Counted from the first letter of the stretch, positions 1-8,157 are shown. The stretch is DNA of 53,876 nucleotides from an uncultured Parvularcula sp. (GCA_937919225.1 CALFRH010000028.1:1-53876); one strand, 5' to 3'. The notes: a model not told the origin generated them from the sequence alone. A program made the numbers and translations.

Positions 1-459
1 AGCGCAACGGCCAAAACCCAACCCCCCTACGCCAACTCAGCAGGCGGTCAGGCCTTTGAGATCATTGTGGAGAGCTATAACGACAATGATACTCTTCTCA
101 CCATCGACGGCGTACGGAAAAGCATCATTTTCTTCGAAGGCGCCGATGGAACCCTAAGCCTCGCTGACGAACGGGTGCAGTTTACCGTACGCGATCTTGC
201 TAGAGGTGATGGCGCAGCAACTGATGGTGGTGGCGGCACTGTTGCTTCCCCTATGCACGGCCAACTACAGGTGATTTTTGTCAACGCTGGTGATGTGGTC
301 AAAAAAGGTCAACGGCTAGCCGTGGTCGAGGCCATGAAAATGATGCATGAAATCGTAGCGGAAACAGATGGCACAGTCCTAAGCGTGAACCTCACCGCGC
401 CATCACAGGTCGCTACAGACGATACCATTCTCGAAATTGAGCCACTATCCATATCATGA
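1..459 (+). CDS. Biotin-dependent acyl-CoA carboxylase alpha subunit, C-terminal end (partial)
   Basis: This is the 3' end of a biotin carboxylase/BCCP alpha subunit cut by the window edge. The frame is open from base 1, so the GTG at 67 used by the ORF track is not a real start. The last 70 residues form a biotinyl domain with the motif VEAMKMMHE, whose AMKM lysine carries biotin. A Gly-rich hinge (DGGGGT) precedes it. Alpha subunits of this kind carboxylate short or branched acyl-CoA, as in 3-methylcrotonyl-, geranyl- or propionyl-CoA carboxylase, and work with a separate carboxyltransferase that would lie upstream. It is distinct from the complete alpha subunit at 16702, so the region has at least two such carboxylases. 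The substrate cannot be told from this fragment. The next gene starts 15 bp downstream, probably in the same operon. Confidence 0.88.
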   Translation, partial: SATAKTQPPYANSAGGQAFEIIVESYNDNDTLLTIDGVRKSIIFFEGADGTLSLADERVQFTVRDLARGDGAATDGGGGTVASPMHGQLQVIFVNAGDVVKKGQRLAVVEAMKMMHEIVAETDGTVLSVNLTAPSQVATDDTILEIEPLSIS

Positions 460-474
460 TGATAAGGACGGGTT

Positions 475-1263
475 ATGCAACAGGCTAAAGATTTTTTTGC
501 AGAAAGTGTTGAGCTCCATACATTGGTAGCGGAAAACGCAGCGAGCAAAATGGAAACGCCGACCTTATTCAAATCCTGGACCATCAATGAAATTGTAAGG
601 CATCTCCATTTTTGGAACGTGATGGCTACCTGTCAAATTACGGATGAAAGCCGGCTGCAAGATGTTTTAAAAGTGGTGGGTAGCAATCTCGGGCAGCTTC
701 GGGATATCGAACATAACTACTTTGATGGTCTTTCGGGTACATCTCTCCTAACGGCGTGGTATGAAGGGATTAAAACCACCAGCGATCAATTTTCCGCCAT
801 CGACCCAAAACAACGGCTAGAATGGGCTGGCCCTTCTATGAGTGCACGGTCTTCGATCACAGCACGCCTCATGGAAACATGGGCTCACGGACAAGCGATT
901 TACGACGTCCTGGGAATTGATCGTGTGAATACAGACCGTATCAAGAATATTGTGATCTTAGGCATCAATACCTTTCATTGGACGTATAAAGTGCGTGGCG
1001 AAACCGCGCCAGGCCCAATGCCGTACGTTGCTTTGACAGCCCCTTCCGACGATGAGTGGGCGTTTGGTGACGATAACACCACTGACTATATAAAGGGGCC
1101 GGCAGACGCATTTTGCCAGGTCGTTACACAAACACGCAATGTGAAAGATACGCCGCTCCAGGTTCGGGGAGCCGTCGCATCGGATTGGATGTCAAAAGCT
1201 CAATGCTTTGCAGGGCTTCCAGAAACACCACCAGGGGTGGGCCAGCGGCACAAGACGGCATAA
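475..1263 (+). CDS. TIGR03084-type DinB/MDMPI-fold metal-binding protein
   Basis: The 262-residue protein matches the TIGR03084 group, related to the DinB / mycothiol-dependent maleylpyruvate isomerase N-terminal fold. The N-terminal helix carries EIVRHLHFWN and the middle carries METWAHGQAIYD, an E-x3-H pattern typical of the metal site in this fold. Its function is not established. Members often sit beside acyl-CoA carboxylase genes, as here: the ATG follows the carboxylase stop by 15 bp with a GGACGGGTT-like ribosome site between. A role in the same acyl-CoA pathway is inferred from position only. The C-terminus (LPETPPGVGQ) ends the domain without extra modules. It is convergent with the MarR gene downstream. 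Confidence 0.75.
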   Translation: MQQAKDFFAESVELHTLVAENAASKMETPTLFKSWTINEIVRHLHFWNVMATCQITDESRLQDVLKVVGSNLGQLRDIEHNYFDGLSGTSLLTAWYEGIKTTSDQFSAIDPKQRLEWAGPSMSARSSITARLMETWAHGQAIYDVLGIDRVNTDRIKNIVILGINTFHWTYKVRGETAPGPMPYVALTAPSDDEWAFGDDNTTDYIKGPADAFCQVVTQTRNVKDTPLQVRGAVASDWMSKAQCFAGLPETPPGVGQRHKTA

Positions 1264-1332
1264 GGCCCCAAGCGGGGGCACAAATCAGACTAAGGTCAAA
1301 AAGTTTCAATTTTTTGGTTATAAAATAAAGCG

Positions 1333-1839
1333 CTATGTCTTATTCTTATTTTTTTTCTCATATTTCTGGAGGACTAATTTATTAATCGGAGCACGACTTT
1401 GATCATTGTTATGATTAACAAACTTCTCAAGAAGCATAATGAATTGATCAGCCTGTTTCTTTGTAAAGCAATCGAGAAGACGATCTGATAGTTCTTCAGT
1501 TTTTGGCCATCGGTCTACAACTGTTTTCCTACCTTTTACAGTTAGGTTGACCTCTTTCTGGCGTTTATCTTTTTTACTATTGCAAGTCTTCAAATAACCC
1601 TTTCGGTCGAGCTCGCTGACCAATCTCCCAGCACTGGTTTTGTCGATACCTATGCTCTGCGCCAAGCCAGTTACGTAAATTCCTTCGTGAAAGTAAGTCT
1701 TATATAACAATGCGAACTGTTGGGGTGATAAATCAGACGGTGCCATGATCCGTTCCCATAAGGCATTATATATTTGATGAGACCTCCGGATCAAAAAACC
1801 AGGGTGGTTATGAACCTCGACAAAATTCTTCAACGTCAC
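1333..1839 (-). CDS. MarR-family transcriptional regulator 1
   Basis: A 168-residue winged-helix regulator. The N-terminus (EVHNHPGFLIRRSHQIYNALW) matches the MarR subgroup that controls aromatic and hydroxycinnamate catabolism. The DNA-recognition region is around GLAQSIGIDKTSAGRLVSELDRKGYL and the wing around KKDKRQKEVNLT. The start is GTG, with GGAG about 8 nt upstream, and matches the start of its paralogue at 38744. The two paralogues share the HNHPGFLIR.-.QIYNA.WE block and the KKDKRQKE/NADKRQKE wing. A 16-bp palindrome (1966-1981) lies about 128 bp upstream, suggesting autoregulation. The C-terminal tail is very Lys/Asn-rich (KYEKKNKNKT), and the 3' end is more A+T-rich than the neighbours. 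Confidence 0.92.
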   Translation of the reverse strand: MTLKNFVEVHNHPGFLIRRSHQIYNALWERIMAPSDLSPQQFALLYKTYFHEGIYVTGLAQSIGIDKTSAGRLVSELDRKGYLKTCNSKKDKRQKEVNLTVKGRKTVVDRWPKTEELSDRLLDCFTKKQADQFIMLLEKFVNHNNDQSRAPINKLVLQKYEKKNKNKT

Positions 1840-1965
1840 GATCAGTCTCCATAAAGTACGTCTCCGTTTGGGTTGAAGTTATCACGTAAAACGCTAGTCA
1901 GTCGCGAGAACTGAGCCATTTATGTCGATAAAATGTACTGTCACGGAATACGATTCCCATAATAT

Positions 1966-1981
1966 ATATAGCATGCTACGC
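1966..1981. promoter_or_regulatory. 16-bp palindromic operator, site 1 (upstream of MarR 1)
   Basis: ATATAGCATGCTACGC matches the window-wide consensus ATGTAGCATGCTACAT around the perfect core TAGCATGCTA. It lies about 128 bp upstream of the GTG start of MarR 1, almost the same distance as site 7 from MarR 2. It is inferred to be a MarR operator. Confidence 0.7.
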
Positions 1982-2458
1982 GAAAGCAACGTTAATTATC
2001 TACTTCCCGTGATACGCATATTGATCTAACCACCGAGCATTGGGTTATTTGGAGCTGGAATTTTGTACTTCGGGCTGCGGAGAGTTCCATAAAGAAGTTC
2101 AAGTTAACAGGCACGCAAATTCGTGTTATTCTGCACCAAATTGAAAGTACAGCTTGAGGAAGAGAATGGCACTCTGACAAGTTTGAGGGAGCGGTAACCA
2201 AAGGCCGCGCCAGTCCCAAGAACGATTGTCGATCTTTCGCTTGCCAAAGCCAAGTAGCAGGACGTTATCAAACGAATCTCTAAATCCTGCTCATCGTCGT
2301 AAAATCCTTGATGGTATGATAGTCGAGTTGGATATCAGCGAATGGCAAGAAAGTCGTACACTGAAGGTTTTTATTTCTCACCAAAAGTATCAATCAGTGC
2401 GCGATGATCAGACTGACTTGAGACAGCGGACCAAAGAGACTTCACAAACCTGTATGCG
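1982..2458. other. Intergenic stretch without a recognisable gene
   Basis: About 480 bp between the palindrome and the aminotransferase. The ORF track offers 1992-2219 (-) and 2226-2573 (+), but neither resembles a known family. The plus-strand ORF runs into the antisense of the aminotransferase gene. Short open stretches in several frames are broken by stops, as expected of decayed sequence. I see no terminator, RNA gene or repeat. Confidence 0.5.
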
Positions 2459-3736
2459 TTACGCTCCAACATCCAGTTTATACTCTTCAAGGACCTCTCC
2501 CATGAGTTGGATATCGCCCTCAAACGTTTCAGGCAGCAAAGGGCCGAAGCTGAATCGGAACATGTTCATGTAGGGGCTGACATAGCTTGGGTCCTTGGAG
2601 TGTGGTCTGCCCATATCGCAATCCCGACCGGCAAGAATCGCTGCCCCCCTCTTATAGAGGCGTTTATTGAGCTCGTCGCAATTCAACCCGTCCGGGAGCT
2701 GCATCCAATGGTAAAAGCCCCCCTTACCGGTAAAGACTTTAAGCCCCATCTTCTCAAAGGCCTCTCCGTACCGCTCCCGTTGCCAATTATAGTGCCCCTC
2801 AACAGCCTTGCGTTGTGCCCGGACCCGGTCCGGCTTGAATAATTCGACAGCATATAACTGGCTGGGATGAGAGACGCCGCCCATGCCGAAAGAGCTGAAA
2901 TTTGACAGGGTTTCAATATTCTTCTTCGATGCAATCATCCACCCAATACGAATACCTGGCGATTGCAAACCCTTCGTACACGCACCGGTAATAAAGATAT
3001 TCGAATTCTCAAGGTCATTCACATATTGCAATCCACTGACTGATGGCGAGTGGAACATCTCGTAAGCCTCGTCCAACAAAATCCCGTTCCGGGGCTGTTC
3101 GGCTATTTCCATCAGTTCCTTAAGCTCATCACCAGCGCGCGCATGCCCCGTTGGATTACCCGGGTTGGAAATGACCGGGAACAGTTTTGTTTTGTGATTA
3201 AGGCCTGCACGGTCAAAATACTCAGCATTAGTCGGATGGAAATTATTTTCCGGGGTCATGGCGACTGTATTCCAGTCCACCTTCGTCTGAGTCAGGATAT
3301 CCAAGTAAGCAGGCCATTCTACGTTGCCGATGCGCACCTGAATGTCTTTTTTGAGAAACGAAAGAACCGTATGGATCCCCGGCCGTCCACCTGCAAAAAT
3401 CATCACATTATCAGGGGTGATGTTTGAACCGTAGTAGGTATTGTAGTAATCAACTATCGTCTCGCGCAAAAGCGGGTGCCCCCACGCCTTCGGATAAAAA
3501 CGATCCTCCCACGTCACATTGACGGATGAGGGCAGTTCAGGTCCACCGAACTTTTCCAACGGTGTTGTCAATGGGAACCCTTGCGACCATGGGTGGGTTC
3601 CTTCCGTCCCCATAAATTGGCCAAAGCTATCGTTGAAGGCATACAGAGTTTCGTAGATTCCCATCGGCGGGACATCTTCAATAAGGAATGAACTAGGGCT
3701 TTGGTTTGGTTGTGTCATGTCGGTTAGGTGTTCCAT
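2459..3736 (-). CDS. Class I/II PLP-dependent aminotransferase
   Basis: Fold-type I aminotransferase of about 425 residues. Visible motifs are the NPGNPTG loop, LDEAYEMFH (the Asp that contacts the pyridine nitrogen, plus Tyr) and ACTKGLQSPGIRIGW, whose Lys should form the Schiff base; the C-terminal Arg for the carboxylate is probably in NMFRFSFG. The first codon of the ORF track (3754) is GTG; ATG at 3736 or 3718 is more likely, and I use 3736. It is the last gene on the minus strand after the Rieske alpha, beta and ferredoxin genes, about 200 bp beyond the ferredoxin with a hairpin between. The position suggests a substrate or intermediate with an amino group, or simple co-location. The substrate cannot be read from the sequence. 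Confidence 0.87.
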   Translation of the reverse strand: MEHLTDMTQPNQSPSSFLIEDVPPMGIYETLYAFNDSFGQFMGTEGTHPWSQGFPLTTPLEKFGGPELPSSVNVTWEDRFYPKAWGHPLLRETIVDYYNTYYGSNITPDNVMIFAGGRPGIHTVLSFLKKDIQVRIGNVEWPAYLDILTQTKVDWNTVAMTPENNFHPTNAEYFDRAGLNHKTKLFPVISNPGNPTGHARAGDELKELMEIAEQPRNGILLDEAYEMFHSPSVSGLQYVNDLENSNIFITGACTKGLQSPGIRIGWMIASKKNIETLSNFSSFGMGGVSHPSQLYAVELFKPDRVRAQRKAVEGHYNWQRERYGEAFEKMGLKVFTGKGGFYHWMQLPDGLNCDELNKRLYKRGAAILAGRDCDMGRPHSKDPSYVSPYMNMFRFSFGPLLPETFEGDIQLMGEVLEEYKLDVGA

Positions 3737-3762
3737 TGATTGTGAAGTCGGCACAGCGCGAG

Positions 3763-3799
3763 GCGCTTAGTAGCAGTTTTAATGCTGCTCGCTAAGCGC
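3763..3799. repeat. Imperfect hairpin between ferredoxin and aminotransferase genes
   Basis: GCGCTTAG-T-AGCAG pairs with CTGCT-CG-CTAAGCGC, giving an 8-bp and a 5-bp stem with a small bulge and an 8-nt loop. No T-run follows on the minus strand, so it is not a clear terminator. It could slow transcription or set mRNA stability before the aminotransferase. Confidence 0.45.
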
Positions 3800-3932
3800 T
3801 CGATGCCATTAATATCTGTGACATCACGATATGTATTTTATGGGTTTCCTTGTACCCCAGCTTACTTTCAGCTGCCGATCAGAGACCGTTTGTCCATGCT
3901 GGTGGGCGCGCTTTATCAGATACGCGATAGCG

Positions 3933-4244
3933 CTATTCAAATTGGACGTAAATCTCTTCACCATCGAGTTTTACTGGGTAAATCCGCACAGCTTCTGTGC
4001 ACGGCGCCCCAGCAGCCTCGCCCGTTTTGACGTCAAATAAGCCCTGGTGGAGAGGGCATTCGATCAGCCCGTCCTCTAAGAAACCTTCCGACAGTCGCGC
4101 CATACCATGGGTACAGATATCATGAGTGGCAAATACGTCTTCACCAACCCTATAAACGGCAACCGGCGTTCCATTCGCATCAGCGCCAAAGACATCTTCA
4201 TCGCCAAAGTCGGTAGTCTCGCCAACCTTTATCCAATCCGACAT
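3933..4244 (-). CDS. Rieske-type [2Fe-2S] ferredoxin of ring-hydroxylating oxygenase
   Basis: The 103-residue protein carries a complete Rieske site, CTHG (residues ~44-47) and CPLHQG (~63-68), binding one [2Fe-2S] cluster with two Cys and two His. The length fits the NagAb/AndAb class of ferredoxins, which pass electrons from a reductase to the terminal oxygenase. It is third in a minus-strand operon after the alpha and beta oxygenase genes, 15 bp behind beta. The reductase is encoded divergently at 6098. There is no signal peptide, so it is cytoplasmic. Confidence 0.93.
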   Translation of the reverse strand: MSDWIKVGETTDFGDEDVFGADANGTPVAVYRVGEDVFATHDICTHGMARLSEGFLEDGLIECPLHQGLFDVKTGEAAGAPCTEAVRIYPVKLDGEEIYVQFE

Positions 4245-4259
4245 TTTCTTCGCACCTAA

Positions 4260-4766
4260 CTAAATTGGATAAATGAGCGAATTCGGAATCATCTCGGTAT
4301 CCATCACACATATACGTTCTTTAAACCTCAGTGTGCTCTCCTCCTCGACGATTGTGTCATAGGCGACACCGCAGAACGCCACCTCCGACGGCTTATCCAC
4401 TAAGGTTTGGGCGACGAAGAAATTTAATCGGGTTTTTGTTACGCCCGCGCTAGAAGAAATAATCTTCAGCCCGGAGTGATACCGCCGATAGGATCGAGGC
4501 GCATACATCATCGATTTCCGGGTTGCCGCCACCCGATCCTCCAGCATCTCACGACTTTCACATATAATGGTCGATAATGGGAACTTCCCTTCCCAATTCT
4601 CCCTTGTGGTGATGCGATATAAACAGGTCTGTGTAAAGAACTGAGGCCATGCTTCAAGATTAAGATCGTCGAGGGCAATATTATAATCGGTGTATAAATC
4701 TTCAATCTGTGACCGGTTGGGATTAATATCGGCCATAGAGTCGTGGTCATCAATGGTCTTGCTCAT
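4260..4766 (-). CDS. Ring-hydroxylating oxygenase beta (small) subunit
   Basis: A 168-residue SnoaL/NTF2-like beta subunit of an aromatic-ring-hydroxylating oxygenase. It has the typical start (IEDLYTDYNIALDDLNLEAW), the conserved middle (RRYHSGLKI) and a C-terminal strand ending VMDTEMIPNSLIYPI. Beta subunits are structural partners in an alpha3beta3 oxygenase. It begins 4 bp after the alpha stop, so translation is probably coupled; the internal ATG at 4736 is an alternative start. The length matches NagH/AndAd-type subunits (about 160 residues). Confidence 0.9.
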   Translation of the reverse strand: MSKTIDDHDSMADINPNRSQIEDLYTDYNIALDDLNLEAWPQFFTQTCLYRITTRENWEGKFPLSTIICESREMLEDRVAATRKSMMYAPRSYRRYHSGLKIISSSAGVTKTRLNFFVAQTLVDKPSEVAFCGVAYDTIVEEESTLRFKERICVMDTEMIPNSLIYPI

Positions 4767-4770
4767 GGGC

Positions 4771-6012
4771 TTAAAACCCCATGACTTGACGATAATAGGC
4801 GTACATCCCGCGGATGGCAGTTTCAGTGATCATGTAATCTGTACACTCAACATCATGGCCGCCCATCTCGATCATGGTTTCCCGGTTTTGGTAGGCTTCG
4901 AAAGCCTGTTGTGAGAACTCAATAATTTCACCGTCATCAGCGGAGACAAGCCCTGCCGGCCCGAAAAGGTTGGCTTGACGTAAGCGACGTTGGGTCATCG
5001 CTTCATCATCATCCTTATACCCCCAATGGGTCCAAATAAAGTCGAAACCGCCAGGTCCCTTTGGCAATATTTGACGGGTTGAGAGGGAATTTGTTTGCTG
5101 TTGAAGAATGACTGAAGGGAAAATAGTAATCATCCCCACCGTTTGTGGCGTTGGCCATTCGTGGTGATAGTCGATGATACGCGGGTCGGCGAGTTCTAAG
5201 TCTGCATCAAAAGAACGGATTGATGTTGATACGTCATTGGCCTCTTTCTCGCCCTTACGGGAAATCAGAATGCCATGGCGCCCTGTTTCGTCTACCTCTG
5301 TTGCGGATTCTTGGTCGGCCCGGAACAGGCCAAACGTCGAGAAAAAGACATGCAACAGACCCGGATGGTAGCTGTCCTTGATGTTCTCCATCATGAGCTT
5401 CCAGTTCGCCGGAATATGCTGACGATTATAACCAAGAACCTTCAACGGCCGGCCGTCATAAACCCTCGTATAGTGCGCCCACATCCGCTCCCCTAGATAC
5501 GACCGGAAATCCGGAGTTTCCTCAGAGAACGTCGCCCAAACGACCCCATTGACGATTTCGACTCGCAAGCGTTTCAACCCATTTGCTTTTGGGTCAAACT
5601 CCTTTGGCATCCCCCCCTTTCGCTTCACCCCACGGCGAAAGGGAACCCCCATGAGCTCGCCATCTAAAGCGTAGACCCATTGATGGTAGGGGCACGCGAA
5701 CTCTTTGGCTTGACCAAATTTATCACGGCAGAACTGCGCACCACGATGGGCGCAGCGATTCTCGACGACGTATACTTCGCCATCGTCAGCACGCACCATG
5801 ATGACCGCCCTCTCCCCAACGGAGGTCGTTTTATAGTTGCCGACCTCTGGGATCTCGCACTCAAGACCGACATAGCACCAGTGGGGTCCGTAAAAGATCT
5901 TCTCCATCTCAGACGAATAGATATCTGGATCGGAATATATCCAATAGGGCACACGAGATGCGGCCTGCGGCCAAGGGCGAGGTGATTCCGACACTGGCAT
6001 GGCGCCGTCCAT
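4771..6012 (-). CDS. Rieske non-heme iron oxygenase alpha subunit (salicylate/anthranilate hydroxylase group)
   Basis: Terminal oxygenase of 413 residues. The N-terminal Rieske domain has CAHRG (~87-91) and CPYHQW (~107-112). The catalytic domain has ENIKDSYHPGLLH, with the bridging Asp and the His-x4-His of the mononuclear iron site. The D-x-Y-H-x-x-L-L-H arrangement and length are those of the NagG/AndAc group (salicylate 5-hydroxylase, anthranilate dioxygenase). With gentisate cleavage encoded 3 kb away, salicylate to gentisate is the best guess; anthranilate or another ortho-substituted benzoate cannot be excluded. The ATG at 6012 has a strong GGAGGA ribosome site 5 nt upstream. First gene of the minus-strand oxygenase operon, divergent from the reductase. 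Confidence 0.92.
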   Translation of the reverse strand: MDGAMPVSESPRPWPQAASRVPYWIYSDPDIYSSEMEKIFYGPHWCYVGLECEIPEVGNYKTTSVGERAVIMVRADDGEVYVVENRCAHRGAQFCRDKFGQAKEFACPYHQWVYALDGELMGVPFRRGVKRKGGMPKEFDPKANGLKRLRVEIVNGVVWATFSEETPDFRSYLGERMWAHYTRVYDGRPLKVLGYNRQHIPANWKLMMENIKDSYHPGLLHVFFSTFGLFRADQESATEVDETGRHGILISRKGEKEANDVSTSIRSFDADLELADPRIIDYHHEWPTPQTVGMITIFPSVILQQQTNSLSTRQILPKGPGGFDFIWTHWGYKDDDEAMTQRRLRQANLFGPAGLVSADDGEIIEFSQQAFEAYQNRETMIEMGGHDVECTDYMITETAIRGMYAYYRQVMGF

Positions 6013-6097
6013 AAAATTCCTCCATAGATCTGTGAGAAAAATATGCTAATGTGTAATTCGTTATAGTATATACAATAAAGAAAGCAATACCACTCAG
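6013..6097. promoter_or_regulatory. Divergent promoter region, oxygenase operon / reductase
   Basis: An 85-bp A+T-rich gap between divergent starts. It contains TTATAGTATATAC and ATATGCTAATG stretches but no copy of the GTAGCATGCTAC palindrome. Both promoters must lie here or overlap the coding ends. I cannot assign exact -10 or -35 boxes. Confidence 0.5.
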
Positions 6098-7300
6098 ATG
6101 ACTGGAACAGTGATCATCGGCGGCGGCCACGCAGGCGGGACTGCGGCAGCGGCGCTTCGAAGATACGGGTATACCCGACCAATCTCTATTTTATGCGAGG
6201 AAAGCTATCGGCCCTATGAGCGCCCTCTCTTGTCTAAGGAGTTTCTTCGCAACGCAGATAGTCGGCCCCCGGCTGTCCTTGATGACGAGGGCGATGTCGA
6301 TATTATCCTAAAGGTCGGGGAGAAAGCAGAACGCCTAAACCTCAAGGAAAAGACTGTTATCACCTCGTCAGGGGCAGCCCTCAACTATGACAGCCTTATC
6401 TTAGCGATGGGAGTCGTTGCTCGGCGCCTCCCCTTCGACAACATTAACCGGCTGCATTATGTGCGTGATATTCCTGATGCCGACAACCTTCGGAACGCCA
6501 TCAAAGCAAGCAAACGACTAGTCGTTATAGGAGCGGGCGTTGTCGGTCTTGAAGTGGCGGCGACGGCCCGGTCAATCGGGCTTGACGTGATCGTTGTTGA
6601 AGCCAGTAACCGCATATTAGGGCGAAATGTTCCCATCGATATCGCTAGTGATATCCGCGCTCTTCACGATGCTAATAAGGTCGAAATTATTTGCGGGGCG
6701 ACAGTCCAGGGGCTTATCCAAAATTCAGATGGCCTGGACATCACGCTTGAGGACGGAACAACCCTGAGGACAGACATGGCCGTTGCAGGTATTGGCATGA
6801 GGCCGGCCGTAGCACTTGCCGAAGAGGCCGGCCTTCCTTGCGACAACGGGGTGATGGTTAACGATCAACAGCAAACAGAGGATCCGTCGATATACGCTAT
6901 TGGTGACCTGGCAGCCAGATCCGACAGCGGATCTGTTCCCGAGCGATTAGAGACATGGGCCAATGCGATCGAAAGCGCGCAAATTGCCGCTGCGACCATT
7001 TGCGGTACCGAACCGCCAAAGCGACGAGCCCCCTGGTTTTGGACTGATCAATATGATGCGAATATCCAGCTTGTGGGCCAGACGCATGACACGGACTTTG
7101 TATTGCGGCGGGGCGATGGCGTTCACTCAACCCGTCTATATTACAAAAGCCAAACCCTCGTTGGGGCAGCGACATTTAACAACGCAAAAGACATGGGGCC
7201 CCTCAGACGAATGCTCGACGCAGGCCTCTCACCATCGCCGGATGACGCTGGGTGTGAGACGGTGAGCATACGAGACCTCCTTAAACGGAGTAGAACCTAA
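6098..7300 (+). CDS. FAD-dependent ferredoxin reductase (TodA/AndAa-like)
   Basis: A 400-residue two-dinucleotide-fold flavoprotein. The FAD motif is VIIGGGHAGG at the N-terminus, the NAD(P)H motif LVVIGAGVVGLEVA near residue 147, and the late FAD motif YAIGDLAA near residue 268. It is the rubredoxin/putidaredoxin-reductase type with no plant-type [2Fe-2S] domain, so it resembles TodA/BphA4/AndAa and not NagAa. It should transfer electrons from NAD(P)H to the Rieske ferredoxin at 3933. It is divergent from the oxygenase operon. Downstream lies the convergent stump of a transporter gene. Confidence 0.92.
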   Translation: MTGTVIIGGGHAGGTAAAALRRYGYTRPISILCEESYRPYERPLLSKEFLRNADSRPPAVLDDEGDVDIILKVGEKAERLNLKEKTVITSSGAALNYDSLILAMGVVARRLPFDNINRLHYVRDIPDADNLRNAIKASKRLVVIGAGVVGLEVAATARSIGLDVIVVEASNRILGRNVPIDIASDIRALHDANKVEIICGATVQGLIQNSDGLDITLEDGTTLRTDMAVAGIGMRPAVALAEEAGLPCDNGVMVNDQQQTEDPSIYAIGDLAARSDSGSVPERLETWANAIESAQIAAATICGTEPPKRRAPWFWTDQYDANIQLVGQTHDTDFVLRRGDGVHSTRLYYKSQTLVGAATFNNAKDMGPLRRMLDAGLSPSPDDAGCETVSIRDLLKRSRT

Positions 7301-7303
7301 GGG

Positions 7304-7507
7304 TTAAACGCTCATTTGGGCGGCAGAGATACTAAATGCGTCCTTTAAAAGCGGCGCGACAAAGGCGATCGCCTGAGCATCGAAACCATCGATGACCGCG
7401 AGCACGAAACAAATAGCCACTACTCGCCACCGCAACGGACCAACGGGGCTTGCGTCAATTCGAGCGTCAACGTCGATCCGCCGTGGGTTAGAAGCAGTAG
7501 GTGACGT
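7304..7507 (-). pseudogene. Remnant of an aromatic acid:H+ symporter (AAHS-type MFS), N-terminal stump
   Basis: The minus strand holds 67 in-frame codons, ending at a TAA at 7304, that read ...RRIDVDARIDASPVGPLRW... and then AVIDGFDAQAIAFVAP. These are the cytoplasmic N-terminus and first membrane helix of the PcaK/BenK/GenK type, whose D-G-F-D-x-Q-A-I-x-F-x-A-P motif is diagnostic. About 85% of the expected 440 residues are missing and there is no start codon: the frame begins right after a TGA at 7508-7510. It lies 30 bp after the maleylpyruvate isomerase gene on the same strand, where a gentisate or hydroxybenzoate importer would belong. The ORF track misses it because it lacks a start. 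Confidence 0.8.
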
Positions 7508-7536
7508 TCAGCGGCTCCCCTATGGGACAGCGTTAC

Positions 7537-8154
7537 TTATGGCGCCGCCGCGGCAAAAGCATCAATTGCTCGCAGCCGCTCATCAACCTCAACTAATTTG
7601 GGGAAAGCAGAAAGAGGGACATCAAAGCGGCGAGCGTTGAACATTTGCGGGACAAGACATACGTCTACGGCCGTCACACTATCGCCGAAGCAATAGGTCC
7701 CTCCCCGCGCGCTCACTCTTTCCTCTAGCCCAGCAAACCCAAGCCTCACCCACTCCGCATACCATGCATTACGAGCGTCTTGGTCAGCCCCTAGTTCATT
7801 TTCAAGATATTGGAGCACCCGGAGATTATTAAGCGGGTGAATGTCGCAAGCGATGATGAGCGCCATCTCCCACACGGCGCATTCAGCCTCCATATCTTTT
7901 GGGAACAGTGCTGGCTCAGGACATGTTGCATCCAAATATCGTAATATCGCCATCGACTGCGACAGGACAGTCCCATCATCCGCCTCAAACGACGGCAGCA
8001 ACCCTGATGGGTTGACCTTCAAATAAGCGTCTGACCGCTGCGCATTCTCTCTGAAGTTAATAAGGACTTTTTCGTAAGCGACATTTTTAAGATTGCATGC
8101 AATCCGTATACGATAGGACGCTGACGAGCGCGGAAAATCATAGAGTTTTGCCAT
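7537..8154 (-). CDS. nagL: Maleylpyruvate isomerase, zeta-class GST
   Basis: A 205-residue glutathione transferase-like enzyme of the zeta class that converts maleylpyruvate to fumarylpyruvate using glutathione. The N-terminal thioredoxin fold has the SSASYRIRIACNLK active-site motif (zeta SSxSxRVRIAL), then NPSGLLPSFE and the glutathione-contacting QSMAI. The C-terminal half has DIHPLNNLRVL, characteristic of maleylacetoacetate/maleylpyruvate isomerases. Third in the minus-strand operon after gentisate dioxygenase and the FAH-family hydrolase, starting 3 bp after the hydrolase. Maleylacetoacetate isomerase is the main alternative; the gentisate dioxygenase neighbour favours maleylpyruvate. 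Confidence 0.9.
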   Translation of the reverse strand: MAKLYDFPRSSASYRIRIACNLKNVAYEKVLINFRENAQRSDAYLKVNPSGLLPSFEADDGTVLSQSMAILRYLDATCPEPALFPKDMEAECAVWEMALIIACDIHPLNNLRVLQYLENELGADQDARNAWYAEWVRLGFAGLEERVSARGGTYCFGDSVTAVDVCLVPQMFNARRFDVPLSAFPKLVEVDERLRAIDAFAAAAP

Positions 8155-8157
8155 GGG

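Noticed and set aside
1265-1279. GCCCC-AAGCG-GGGGC hairpin after the TIGR03084 gene
   Set aside because: Only five base pairs and no T-run, so it is too weak to call a terminator.
2226-2573. ORF of 115 aa on the plus strand
   Set aside because: Its 3' part is antisense to the aminotransferase and its 5' part matches no family. No ribosome site is visible.
7392-7640. 82-aa ORF on the plus strand
   Set aside because: Antisense to the maleylpyruvate isomerase and to the transporter remnant, which is the real signal here.
8091-8104. GATTGCATGCAATC, a perfect 14-bp palindrome
   Set aside because: It lies within the maleylpyruvate isomerase coding region and differs from the operator outside GCATGC. 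Probably chance.
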